Assembly: GCA_964577935.1 (NCBI GenBank)
Contig: CAZOAJ010000024.1
Span: 1-25,190, forward strand
DNA: 25,190 nucleotides
Direction: 5' to 3'
Source of the DNA: JABDGV01 sp964577935
GTDB lineage: Bacteria > Chlamydiota > Chlamydiia > Chlamydiales > FEN-1388
Below are positions 1 to 8,241 of the stretch, piece by piece. Under the pieces are notes generated by a model. That model was not told where the DNA came from. It ran no database searches and saw only the letters and a program-made list of their open reading frames with translations. The position numbers and the translations under genes were made by a program. The first letter of the stretch is position 1, and the number at the start of each line of letters is the position of its first letter.

Positions 1-578
1 GCCGAGAGATGGTAATAGCAATATTGACCAATCAGTGATTTCGCTATCTGCGTTAACACTTGCTCACGATTCAAGTAGCTCTTAGTGAAAATACCGATAG
101 CTCCTTCTTTAGATCCAAGGTGTTCAATACCACAAAATTGATGCATAATCTCTTCTAAATTTTTTCCGTCGAGTAACGGCTGACGAAATTCTTGAGGAAG
201 CAGAATAATTGGTCCGTTTGTGATATAGGTATTTTGATTTTTATCCACGAGAGCACCCCAGTGGCAGAGATATACCTGTTCATCCAAGAAAACAATACCG
301 GCTTCTAAGCCTATCGCTAATCGAGATTGAGTTTTTTCTAAGCAATCTTTCGCTCGATTGGTTGCTCCCCGTAAAGTCTCTTCATCAGAAAGAGGTTGTG
401 AACGCACAGAAGAAGCGGCAGAATAAGGAATAACTTCGATATTCACATTATCTACTGCGTTTTTTACGGCTCGTATTTTGATTGAATTTGTTGAACCTAT
501 TGCAATCTCTGTAATGCCAATTTCAGTTGCACGAGGGACTTGCAATTCCTCAATAGCCACTAATTGACTTAACTGCAT
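1..578 (-). CDS. DUF84 / YjjX-type non-canonical NTPase (ITP/XTP phosphatase), C-terminus cut by window edge
   Basis: An open frame reads leftward from an ATG at 578 and is still open at base 1 (192 complete codons), so the 3' end is missing. The protein carries IAIGSTNSIKIRAVKNAV near residue 26, then QPLSDEETLRGATNRAKD, then AIGLEAGIVF. These match the DUF84 inosine/xanthosine triphosphatase family (E. coli YjjX type), whose members are thought to remove deaminated purine NTPs from the pool. Family proteins are about 170-180 aa, so with the roughly 25-residue N-terminal extension seen here almost the whole gene is present. GGAGG lies six bases before the ATG, a good ribosome binding site. 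The gene lies 52 bases downstream of a tRNA on the same strand and could be co-transcribed with it. The family call is fairly secure; substrate preference is inferred. Confidence 0.82.
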   Translation of the reverse strand, partial: MQLSQLVAIEELQVPRATEIGITEIAIGSTNSIKIRAVKNAVDNVNIEVIPYSAASSVRSQPLSDEETLRGATNRAKDCLEKTQSRLAIGLEAGIVFLDEQVYLCHWGALVDKNQNTYITNGPIILLPQEFRQPLLDGKNLEEIMHQFCGIEHLGSKEGAIGIFTKSYLNREQVLTQIAKSLIGQYCYYHLS

Positions 579-630
579 AATTCCTCCAAAGAACGCCAAA
601 AGCAAATACATCATAGATTTATGCTTAAAA

Positions 631-706
<76 letters not shown>

Positions 707-854
707 GGAGAGAAAGTAAAAAGCTCGTGAGAGCTCTATCTTTGAACAGTGCCCAACTTTTACCACAAATGGCGACTAGTTCTCAATATCGCTGATGCCT
801 TTTTCTAAAGATTTGCATATTCAAAAAAATATATTGCAGAATTGAGATAAATCA

Positions 855-894
855 TTGAGTGTAGACACTCAACAAATCAAGTTATTGGTTGAGT
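855..894 (+). promoter_or_regulatory. Leader with two mutually exclusive hairpins upstream of the DUF1207 gene
   Basis: TTGAGTG (855-861) pairs perfectly with CACTCAA (866-872) around a 4-base loop. The overlapping ACTCAAC (867-873) pairs equally well with GTTGAGT (888-894). Only one of the two 7-bp stems can form at a time. The second ends 23 bases before the start codon at 918. Function is inference; chance pairing is possible. Confidence 0.3.
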
Positions 895-917
895 AAAAAC
901 ATGGGTCAGGTGGAAAT

Positions 918-2102
918 ATGAAGCGCCTTATTACCTCAGCACTCGCAAGCTGTGCACTCATTCACGCAGCGTACGCGCATCAAGACAATTACAAAACTGT
1001 TGTTGAGATTGCCGAAGATTTCCATCCTGGTGGGTGTCCTAAATGTGAAATTGATACAAATAGGTCTCCTCAAGATATTTATCTTGCAGCCTACATCCAA
1101 GGCCTCATCGATGCTACCTACCCGAAATCGGGAGTCATCATATCAGTTCATAGCGGCGAAGTGATCATTTCAAATCTCCCCACAAACTATGAACTTGCCG
1201 ATTCCATCCGCAGCTATGTGGTAGCACTCACCTCAAAATCAAAAAATGAACTCGATAAAACCCTTATAGCTCAAGCAGATCCCGAGCCTCAAGCAAAGAA
1301 CACCGTCATAGATACCCGAAAACCAATCCAAGGGATATGGCTTCCTCAATCAACTGTTCTCTTTCCTACCATGGTTGCAGATCCTCGGCAAATCACCTTT
1401 TCACTTGGTCTTCAGTTTAATGATTGCCGCGGGGGCAAGATTGCAGGACCTGTAACCTTTGGTGATCAGTTCCCTATCTACCGATGGGCAAACTTCTGGG
1501 GCGGCGACCTCCAACTTGAAATTGAGGGTTGCGTATTTGCACTCTTTAACCTCGTAGAAGATTCAGCACCCCTCATAAACGCTGACTACTATGTTGGCAT
1601 CCCTCTCTCCTTTGCAAAAGATAAGTGGGCATATCGAGTGAGAATCTACCACATCTCATCTCACCTCGGAGATGAATTCCTTATGAACCACCATCACTAC
1701 AATAGAAAAAATAAGAGCTTTGAAGCACTCGACTTCTTTGCCTCCTACCAAATGAACAAGGTGCTTCGATTCTACGGAGGAATTGGATCAATTGTTCATA
1801 GCGACAGCGAAATGAAACTCAAACCCCTCTATGCTCAATACGGCTTTGAAGCCCGAGCTTTTCGGCATAACTTCACTCAGCTTTATGGACAGCCATTCCT
1901 TGCTGTAAACATACAGAATGCTCAAGATACCCACTATCAGTTCAACAATACCTATGCAATTGGGTATGAATTTGGAAAAATTCAAGGTATTGGTAGAAAG
2001 ATTCGTATCTTTGGTGAATACCATAAGGGCTTTTCACCCGATGGACAGTTCTCACGTCGTCGAGATGAGTTTTTTGCAATTCGATTAGCTTACGGTTTCT
2101 AA
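918..2102 (+). CDS. Exported DUF1207-family protein, probable envelope/outer membrane protein
   Basis: The 394-aa product starts with a classical signal peptide (MKRLITSALASCALIHAAYA, residues 1-20, cleavage expected after AYA). From about residue 140 it has the wording I associate with DUF1207: LFPTMVADPRQITFSLGLQF, then FGDQFPIYRW, LINADYYVGIPLSF and RVRIYHISSHLGDEFL. The C-terminus alternates short hydrophobic and polar strands and ends in phenylalanine (RLAYGF), as outer membrane beta-barrels often do; that placement is inference. DUF1207 has no known biochemical role. The start has a modest GGTGGAAAT ribosome site. The gene is divergent from the tRNA and convergent with the following reverse-strand gene, with a hairpin between them. 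Confidence 0.8.
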   Translation: MKRLITSALASCALIHAAYAHQDNYKTVVEIAEDFHPGGCPKCEIDTNRSPQDIYLAAYIQGLIDATYPKSGVIISVHSGEVIISNLPTNYELADSIRSYVVALTSKSKNELDKTLIAQADPEPQAKNTVIDTRKPIQGIWLPQSTVLFPTMVADPRQITFSLGLQFNDCRGGKIAGPVTFGDQFPIYRWANFWGGDLQLEIEGCVFALFNLVEDSAPLINADYYVGIPLSFAKDKWAYRVRIYHISSHLGDEFLMNHHHYNRKNKSFEALDFFASYQMNKVLRFYGGIGSIVHSDSEMKLKPLYAQYGFEARAFRHNFTQLYGQPFLAVNIQNAQDTHYQFNNTYAIGYEFGKIQGIGRKIRIFGEYHKGFSPDGQFSRRRDEFFAIRLAYGF

Positions 2103-2112
2103 AACATTGCAC

Positions 2113-2152
2113 ACGCGTATCAAGACTTGGTTTAATCTCGTCTGATACGCGT
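2113..2152. terminator. Probable bidirectional terminator hairpin
   Basis: ACGCGTATCA (2113-2122) and TGATACGCGT (2143-2152) form a perfect 10-bp stem with a 20-base loop that can pair further. It lies between two convergent genes ending at 2102 and 2182. A short T run follows only on the reverse strand (complement of aaaa at 2101-2104), so Rho-independent action is more convincing for the reverse gene. Confidence 0.55.
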
Positions 2153-2181
2153 CGATAGTACTCTCCCCCTCAATCCTCAAT

Positions 2182-4302
2182 TTAAATCAATGGATCCGAA
2201 ACGAACCCCAATGGCTGAGCTTTTGCATCTTTTCCAGTCGCAAGCTCACCAGTAAAATATCGCCTATAGACTTCAAGACCCTCTTTCGCATTAGATATGA
2301 GAAAGAAGCTCCCCGAAACCCATTCAGATCCTTTAATTGTTCCTTGAGCTAAATTGCACTGATATCTATCGGTAATCTTACTCTTCCAGTATTGCTTGTC
2401 GCCAAACAGCAGCACAGGCGTAGGAGTGATACAACCAACTTTTCGACGAACTTCTTCAAGACAAAACTCAAAATCAGTTCCAATACCGCCCGTTACAAAA
2501 ATAGGAAAATCGAGATCAAATTCGGCCTGACGTTCCACAAGCTCTTTAAGCCTATAGGTCATCTTTGCTTCAACGTAGGGATTTTGCTTCTGCTCATTTA
2601 CAACCCCACCGCCCTTCAATCGAAAATCCGCAATATTGGCACATGATAGGATATCAAGATCTCGCGAGATCTTATTGGCCATTTCCATCGCACCAGGGCC
2701 ACCGCCTGTAACGAGCGCCAAGGGAGTCTGCTTATTTAATAATGGATGGTTGACCTGTTGTTTGAGGTTAATAACTCCCTGCAGCAGCTCTTGCAGCTCC
2801 TCTTCAAATGGACCAACAACTAGATTGGAACCATAAACTCCAAAGACAGTAGACCTCATGTAAAGATCAATCTTATCAAGAGGAACAAACATCCCCGTCT
2901 CACGACCAGGCTTTTGTGCATATTGAAGAACTTTTTTCGACGCTTTATCAACCCAAAAAACCGGAATTGCAAACTTATGCAAATCATTGAGCAAAGCGCG
3001 GTCTTCGCTGGAAAAGAAGTCCCCATGAGACCGAGAAGGCTGAACGAAATATATGCCTTTCAAGCACCGAGAAACCTGCTCACTCAAGAGCATTCTTTTG
3101 AGAATGGGAGATGGGAAGTAACGACTGAGCAAAACTCCCTGACTTGTAATACCGCCTACCTCAATCGCCTTTAAAAATGGATATACGGGCTGATTTTCGA
3201 TAAATCTTTCAAGAAGAAATGCCTGCCGTGTTCCATGAGCCATCCCAGGCAAATCGTGGAAGAGAGGATCTCGAGCTATCCAGTCTTCTGGAACCAAACT
3301 CTCAAGTTGACCGCCTTTAACCACAAAGACAGCGGCATTTTGATCAAAAGGTTCTGGTGCCGAAGCAAAAGACTTATCGACCACCTCATATTGCTCTAAA
3401 TCATTGGCCAGCCTACTTCGATCTGAATAAAATACCTGTTCCCTGTAGGGTTCAAGAGTGTAAAACTCTAAAGGAATATCAGTTAGCTCACGCTTAGATT
3501 TCCCAAGAAACTCATAGATATCTCCTGAGGCCTCAGTGTTTGGCTCTAAGATCGATGCTGTCGTGTGTTCAAACCCTGGAGCTAATAATTCGTCCACAAC
3601 ATGAGCAAAAACAGTCCGGACATGCAAAGGAGGCGTTTTAACAAGAAGAAGTTCATCCTCATCTACATTTCGAAGAGCTCCCTCATCCCAAACCTGATGA
3701 AGCCGTAAAATATCACGCAAATGAATGGTTGAATCAAGAGCCTTCGACATCGTCGTTAAAAATCCAAATACCGAAGATGCATACCGCACTCGGCCATTCA
3801 TAAGTGAAAGATAGGCAACCGTTCGGCCATCAATAACATCTAACACAAGAGCATCGCTCCCATGCATCGCGCCAAGCGACAAAAGCGGCTTCCCCCAGCG
3901 ATCAGAGCGCCCAAACATTCTTGTAATATAATCGGGATCTCGAACTCTTCGCCGATCATCTTTTGCAAAAATTTTACCAACTCGCATACCTGCTGTGATA
4001 AGACGAAGCATCTCCTTAGCTATAGGACCTATTGCATCAATTTGGACCTTAACCTTCGCCGAAAGTGTTGCCTTATCTAATTGAATATCGAGGCCTACAA
4101 CATTAACACCAACCTGAGCTAGAACGCTCTTACCATTAAAATAGAGAAGCTCTTTGGGAATTTCAAATCCTTGAAACCAAGGAGAAATTTTTTCAATATG
4201 CACCACACCTTCAAGACGGATATCTGAAATACGCTCTACATTTTCTAACACGCCGTCCGGTGTCACTAAATCGTGCTGTGGATCTTCAATTCGATGTTTC
4301 AT
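2182..4302 (-). CDS. Long conserved hypothetical protein with C-terminal LOG / lysine-decarboxylase-like Rossmann domain
   Basis: About 706 aa from the ATG at 4302; a TTG at 4308 is an alternative and is better spaced from the GGATG site. The last roughly 180 residues carry LVTGGGPGAMEMAN (around 530-543) and FVTGGIGTDFE (around 603-613), the two glycine-rich nucleotide-binding loops of the LOG/TIGR00730 superfamily. In bona fide LOG phosphoribohydrolases the second is usually PGGxGTxxE; here proline is replaced by threonine while GT and E remain. The first roughly 500 residues, rich in beta strands and without a signal peptide or membrane segment, are not recognised. Cytosolic nucleotide binding is likely. 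Actual cytokinin-riboside-monophosphate hydrolysis is not supported, since LOG proteins are about 180-250 aa and stand alone. Confidence 0.7.
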   Translation of the reverse strand: MKHRIEDPQHDLVTPDGVLENVERISDIRLEGVVHIEKISPWFQGFEIPKELLYFNGKSVLAQVGVNVVGLDIQLDKATLSAKVKVQIDAIGPIAKEMLRLITAGMRVGKIFAKDDRRRVRDPDYITRMFGRSDRWGKPLLSLGAMHGSDALVLDVIDGRTVAYLSLMNGRVRYASSVFGFLTTMSKALDSTIHLRDILRLHQVWDEGALRNVDEDELLLVKTPPLHVRTVFAHVVDELLAPGFEHTTASILEPNTEASGDIYEFLGKSKRELTDIPLEFYTLEPYREQVFYSDRSRLANDLEQYEVVDKSFASAPEPFDQNAAVFVVKGGQLESLVPEDWIARDPLFHDLPGMAHGTRQAFLLERFIENQPVYPFLKAIEVGGITSQGVLLSRYFPSPILKRMLLSEQVSRCLKGIYFVQPSRSHGDFFSSEDRALLNDLHKFAIPVFWVDKASKKVLQYAQKPGRETGMFVPLDKIDLYMRSTVFGVYGSNLVVGPFEEELQELLQGVINLKQQVNHPLLNKQTPLALVTGGGPGAMEMANKISRDLDILSCANIADFRLKGGGVVNEQKQNPYVEAKMTYRLKELVERQAEFDLDFPIFVTGGIGTDFEFCLEEVRRKVGCITPTPVLLFGDKQYWKSKITDRYQCNLAQGTIKGSEWVSGSFFLISNAKEGLEVYRRYFTGELATGKDAKAQPLGFVSDPLI

Positions 4303-4308
4303 AGGCAA

Positions 4309-4758
4309 TATTCATCCAAAAACCCAACCATACTCTCCTAGCTATTTTCCCTGAAGAATGTATTCAAGCACGGCATTTGTATGCATTTTGTTTGCTTTTC
4401 AAGAAATTATGAGTTAATTCCTGTGTCCCTTTCGTTTGTAATTTGACGATAACAAGACATATTTATTTTTTTAATTAAAGAATGTTGGTTCATATGTTGC
4501 TGATATTCAAGGAGTTACAAAAACCCTCCCTAGGATGGGAATATAAAAAAATATTATATAATTTGTTCAGAAATTTGATTTCTTGAGTCCAGAGCACATA
4601 ATTTGGTAGCATCATCCCCTTTTATTGAAACTCATTTATACTCACCGTCTTTTTGTCCGCAAAACTGACGGATCTCAAATCTGAGTTTCAATCAACTTCT
4701 TATCCTCTTTTATAATAGAGAAGAGGGCTCAAACCAATTCGATTGAACTTGTAAACGT
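4309..4758. other. 450-bp AT-rich intergenic region between divergent genes
   Basis: No credible coding frame or RNA gene was found. It must hold promoters for both flanking genes, but no convincing -35/-10 pair stands out. The only structure seen is the inverted repeat at 4624-4692, listed separately. Confidence 0.5.
4624..4692. repeat. Nested inverted repeat upstream of the SprT-like gene
   Basis: ATTGAAACTCA (4624-4634) is the exact reverse complement of TGAGTTTCAAT (4682-4692). Inside this, CCGTC and GACGG form a second short inverted pair. The arms lie about 70-130 bases before the start at 4759, so it could be a structured leader, an operator, or a terminator remnant. No T run follows it on the forward strand. 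Confidence 0.4.
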
Positions 4759-5469
4759 ATGACAATGCTATCTATTTCAATACCCCGAAATCAGCAAGAC
4801 CTTCAAAAAGATTTAGAAAGTTTGGTGGGGAAACAGGTACGCCTTGAATTGCACCAAAATCATTCAACCTTGATCTCAATACAACCTGAATTCCATTTTT
4901 TCGATGTAAAGCTTCATTCAAAATTTACCTTGGCCACGCAACAAGTCCTTGAATCGCTTGCAGCTTACATGCTAGGGAAGAGAGGCCCTGAAACTATCCA
5001 GCTCAAACGTTTTGTGCACGAAGAGGTTTGCTCAATAGACCTTTCAGCTACCGCACAGAAGAAAGAGCTCATTCACCAGGGGAAGATATGGAATCTTTTA
5101 GATCTCTACCACGATATTGAAAAACGATTCTTTCCCGAACCATTGAATCTCTCAATCACCTGGTTTGGCAAGCGGACACGAAAATCAGCATCTACCCGCC
5201 TCACCTTAGGACTCTATTATGACATGCTCAAGCTTATTAAAATGCATGTCTTGCTTGATGTACCGCATGTTCCAGAATATGTTATTGAGTTTATACTCTA
5301 TCACGAAATGATTCATTCCGTATGCCCTGCAGAAATATCTCCATCTGGTAAAGTATTGGTACATACCAAAAAATTCCAAGAATTAGAGGAAAGGTATCCC
5401 TGGCATAACGAAGCTGAATCATGGCTTCATAACAATATTCAGCTTCTTTTTAATACCAAGCAAAACTGA
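4759..5469 (+). CDS. SprT-like zinc metallopeptidase-domain protein
   Basis: The 236-aa product has the zinc-peptidase core YHEMIH, with HExxH at residues 182-186, and a histidine at 202 in HTKKFQELEERYP that fits the third ligand and downstream helix of the SprT/WLM-like superfamily. The preceding segment (SITWFGKRTRKSASTRLTLGLYY) resembles the beta-strand stretch that precedes the active site in SprT-like proteins. No signal peptide is present, so it is predicted to be cytosolic. Bacterial SprT-like proteins are poorly characterised; the eukaryotic relative Spartan degrades DNA-protein crosslinks, and transferring that role here would be speculation. No strong ribosome site precedes the ATG; a second ATG lies two codons in. 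The gene ends nine bases before yebC and probably shares its transcript. Confidence 0.75.
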   Translation: MTMLSISIPRNQQDLQKDLESLVGKQVRLELHQNHSTLISIQPEFHFFDVKLHSKFTLATQQVLESLAAYMLGKRGPETIQLKRFVHEEVCSIDLSATAQKKELIHQGKIWNLLDLYHDIEKRFFPEPLNLSITWFGKRTRKSASTRLTLGLYYDMLKLIKMHVLLDVPHVPEYVIEFILYHEMIHSVCPAEISPSGKVLVHTKKFQELEERYPWHNEAESWLHNNIQLLFNTKQN

Positions 5470-5478
5470 GAGTCTCCT

Positions 5479-6204
5479 ATGGCAGGACATAGTAAGTGGG
5501 CAAACATAAAGCATCGTAAAGAAAAAGCCGATGCAAAAAAAGGCAAACTCTTTTCAAGGGCTTCCAAAGAGATTATAAACTCTGTAAAGCACGGAGGACC
5601 TGATCCTAAATCGAATATCCGACTTCGTCTTGCCATCCAAAAGGCCAAAGAGGTCAACTTCCCTGCAGATAACATAGAAAGACTTATTAAAAAAGCCGCT
5701 TCCACCGACCAAGAAGCGTATCATGAGATGCAGTATGAGCTCTATGGCCATGGAGGAGTTGGAATCATCTGTGATATTATGACCGATAATAAAAATAGAA
5801 TTTCTTCAGACATCAGAATTGCAACAAACAAACGGGGCGGCCATGTAGCGACACCTGGAGCAGTTGCTTTCAATTTTGATAGAAAGGGAGTCCTAACCGT
5901 TACCAAAAATCATGCTCTTGAAGATGAGCTCTTTTTGACCGTCTCTGAAGCGGGTGCGGATGATTTTGTCAATGAAGATGAAGCCTATGTCATCGTCACT
6001 GAACCCACAAAACTGGATGCTGTAAAGGAATCCATAGTCAATATCGGCTGCGTAGTTGATGAAGCTGAACTTGAATGGATTCCAAAAGTTACAGTCAGTT
6101 GTTCAAAAGAGGACTTAGCTTCAAACCTTGCCCTCGTAGAATGGCTTGAAGGACTTGATGATGTGGATGCAGTCTTTCACAATATAGAAATGGAGGGAGA
6201 ATAA
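5479..6204 (+). CDS. yebC: YebC/PmpR-family protein (transcription or translation factor)
   Basis: The 241-aa protein opens with MAGHSKWANIKHRKEKADAK, the diagnostic N-terminus of the YebC family, and continues with KLFSRASKEI, then YELYGHGGVGIICDIMTDNKNR and GAVAFNFDRKG, all conserved family blocks. Its length is normal (about 240-250 aa). YebC proteins were long annotated as DNA-binding regulators; more recent work on some members points to relief of ribosome stalling at proline-rich stretches. Which applies here is unknown. From memory this is the counterpart of C. trachomatis CT457, the first gene of a conserved chlamydial neighbourhood continued downstream. It is followed after seven bases by pabB, so the two are very likely co-transcribed. 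Confidence 0.95.
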   Translation: MAGHSKWANIKHRKEKADAKKGKLFSRASKEIINSVKHGGPDPKSNIRLRLAIQKAKEVNFPADNIERLIKKAASTDQEAYHEMQYELYGHGGVGIICDIMTDNKNRISSDIRIATNKRGGHVATPGAVAFNFDRKGVLTVTKNHALEDELFLTVSEAGADDFVNEDEAYVIVTEPTKLDAVKESIVNIGCVVDEAELEWIPKVTVSCSKEDLASNLALVEWLEGLDDVDAVFHNIEMEGE

Positions 6205-6211
6205 TCCCTAA

Positions 6212-7522
6212 GTGCTGAGCGTAGAGAAAATTGCTCCAACTATTGAAACTCTCTATAGTTGGGCACACACACTTGCAAAGGCGTCACCAACGTCCTTAGT
6301 ATGGACTGGTGATGCCTCTGGATCAATCAATCATCCCATCTATCTATTCTCAAGACCTAAGCACACACTTGTTATCTATGAGGATCATTACCTCATAGAT
6401 GGGAAAAAGCACCTGATTGATATGGAGAGCGCATGGGATGTCCTCATACAACACACTGACAAGAACACAACATGGACAGGATATCTTTCCTATGATTTAG
6501 GAGCATCTCTTCATAACGTAGCCACACCTCAACACAAATCGCACAAATCACCTCTTGCCGTCCTTTTCCAGCCTCAATTTATCGCTTCATATCCAGGTTT
6601 ATCAAATCATGAGGTATCAAGTGATGAGCTCTCACAACATGCACAAAAACCAGATCGATCTTGCAAATGGAGCTGCTCTCAGGTTGAATTCCCCTCATTT
6701 AGCGAATATACAAAAGCTTTTGAAGCCATTAAAGAACTCATCTTGAATGGGGATATCTACCAACTAAATCTGACCTACGAAATCGCTTTTAAAGCGATCG
6801 TCGATTCGTTTCCATTTTTCTTAGACCTCTTTTCATCTGTCAATTCGCCTTTCAGCTCCTACATAACATTTGAAAATTTCACCCTCGCATCTGTATCGCC
6901 AGAACTTTTCATACGATCAACGCTAGAAAATTCGCTTCGATATATTGAAACGAAACCGATGAAGGGAACTAGACTTCGTGGCACTACCAAAGAGCAAGAA
7001 GAGGAAAATATACAGGCCCTATGTTCCTCTGAAAAGGAACTCTCTGAACTTTCGATGATTACCGATTTAATGCGTAATGATCTTTGTTCAACATGCGTAC
7101 CCGGTTCGGTTCGTCTCGACCAAGGTTTTTCAACTATGAGCTTTGGAAGTATCCTTCAAAGATATTCAACAATCAAAGGAATCCTCCAAAATCCGAAAGA
7201 ACACCCTCTAAGCATATTGAAATTATTATTTCCTGGCGGATCGATAAGCGGCTGCCCAAAAACACGAGCATGTCGAAGAATTTACGAAATTGAAAACCGT
7301 CAAAGAGGCGCCTACACAGGCATTTTAGGATTCTGGACTCCCGATATATTTCACTGGAACATGCTTATTCGAACTGCAATTATTGATCAAAATGAAAAAA
7401 AAGTCATATATCCGGTCGGAAGCGGTATTGTATATGATTCTATTCTTGAGGATGAGTGGAGAGAGACACAAATTAAAGCTCGCCCGATTATGAATATGTT
7501 TGGATATGACGATTTATCATGA
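6212..7522 (+). CDS. pabB: Aminodeoxychorismate synthase component I (chorismate-binding enzyme)
   Basis: The 436-aa chorismate-binding protein reads from a GTG at 6212, seven bases after yebC. Conserved blocks are SVSPELFIR (about 227-235), ETKPMKGTRLRG (246-257), SMITDLMRNDL (281-291), LFPGGSISGCPK (339-350), RGAYTGILGFW (365-375) and PVGSGIVYDS (401-410). The lysine of KPMKGT (K251) is the residue that PabB uses for a covalent intermediate, where anthranilate synthase has alanine (PIAGT). This favours aminodeoxychorismate synthase over TrpE. PabB converts chorismate plus ammonia to 4-amino-4-deoxychorismate for folate synthesis, normally with the glutaminase PabA, which is not in this window. 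It overlaps pabC by four bases (ATGA), indicating translational coupling. Confidence 0.9.
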   Translation: MLSVEKIAPTIETLYSWAHTLAKASPTSLVWTGDASGSINHPIYLFSRPKHTLVIYEDHYLIDGKKHLIDMESAWDVLIQHTDKNTTWTGYLSYDLGASLHNVATPQHKSHKSPLAVLFQPQFIASYPGLSNHEVSSDELSQHAQKPDRSCKWSCSQVEFPSFSEYTKAFEAIKELILNGDIYQLNLTYEIAFKAIVDSFPFFLDLFSSVNSPFSSYITFENFTLASVSPELFIRSTLENSLRYIETKPMKGTRLRGTTKEQEEENIQALCSSEKELSELSMITDLMRNDLCSTCVPGSVRLDQGFSTMSFGSILQRYSTIKGILQNPKEHPLSILKLLFPGGSISGCPKTRACRRIYEIENRQRGAYTGILGFWTPDIFHWNMLIRTAIIDQNEKKVIYPVGSGIVYDSILEDEWRETQIKARPIMNMFGYDDLS

Positions 7523-8229
7523 TACACAAACTCTATCTGAATGGTCTGGCAAATAGCTTCTTGCCCTCTTCTCTTTTTTTAGGCGAAGGGGTTTTTACAA
7601 CAGGGCGGCTCATAAACGGCATCATTGAACACAGCAATGCCCATTTCAATCGCCTACATAGCCATGCAGATCAACTAGGATTTTCCGTATCGATACCTGA
7701 TTTTCAAGAGGAACTTGCCCAAGCCTGTATTGATCTCCAAGGTTTTGGAAAGCACTCAGCAAAAATTCGTCTTATTGCGGTCAAGGAAGGCTCTCATTCA
7801 ATAAGAATAATTCATATCTCAGATCTTCCTGATACGCCTAAGGATATAATCCTTCGAATGCATCCAAGCCCTGTTGTTATGCCTTTGGCTTGGCTTAAAA
7901 CCATCTCATATTTAGACCGAAGCTATTTGAGACGCCTGGCTGAACAAGAGGGATGCTTTGACTCAATTATAGTCAATGAAGAGGGATATATTCTCGAATG
8001 TTCACGAGCTAATATCTTTTGGAAGTGGGACGAGACGCTCTTTTATCCCGATCCGGCTCTTCCCTATCTTTTCGGAATCACTCTGGACAACGAAATTAAT
8101 CGATGGACTGCCGAGCAACGCGCAGCAAAAGCAATTAAAATACGCCTAGCAGAAGTACCTCTTAGAGCAGAATGGTATGTTTCCAATTGTTTATTGGGAG
8201 TACAGAGGGTGAAGTCTATCTCCCAATAA
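7519..8229 (+). CDS. pabC: Aminodeoxychorismate lyase / class IV PLP-dependent aminotransferase-fold enzyme
   Basis: The 236-aa protein belongs to fold-type IV PLP enzymes. It has LGEGVFTTGRLING near the N-terminus (residues 21-34), an arginine-containing HFNRLHSHADQLGF, the probable PLP lysine K127 in WLKTISYLDRSYLRRLAEQEG, and the block IIVNEEGYILECSRANIFWKW (about 150-170). Its start codon overlaps the pabB stop, so by context it is PabC, which releases pyruvate from aminodeoxychorismate to give p-aminobenzoate. A branched-chain or D-amino-acid aminotransferase is the alternative by fold alone, but those are usually longer (about 280-310 aa). The length is a little short for PabC (about 270 aa), though the core blocks are intact. 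Confidence 0.85.
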   Translation: MIHKLYLNGLANSFLPSSLFLGEGVFTTGRLINGIIEHSNAHFNRLHSHADQLGFSVSIPDFQEELAQACIDLQGFGKHSAKIRLIAVKEGSHSIRIIHISDLPDTPKDIILRMHPSPVVMPLAWLKTISYLDRSYLRRLAEQEGCFDSIIVNEEGYILECSRANIFWKWDETLFYPDPALPYLFGITLDNEINRWTAEQRAAKAIKIRLAEVPLRAEWYVSNCLLGVQRVKSISQ

Positions 8230-8241
8230 CGACATTCCTAC

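Noticed and set aside
720..735. Short AGCTC/GAGCT hairpin with a T run upstream of the CAT tRNA
   Set aside because: Only a 5-bp stem; too weak to call as a terminator.
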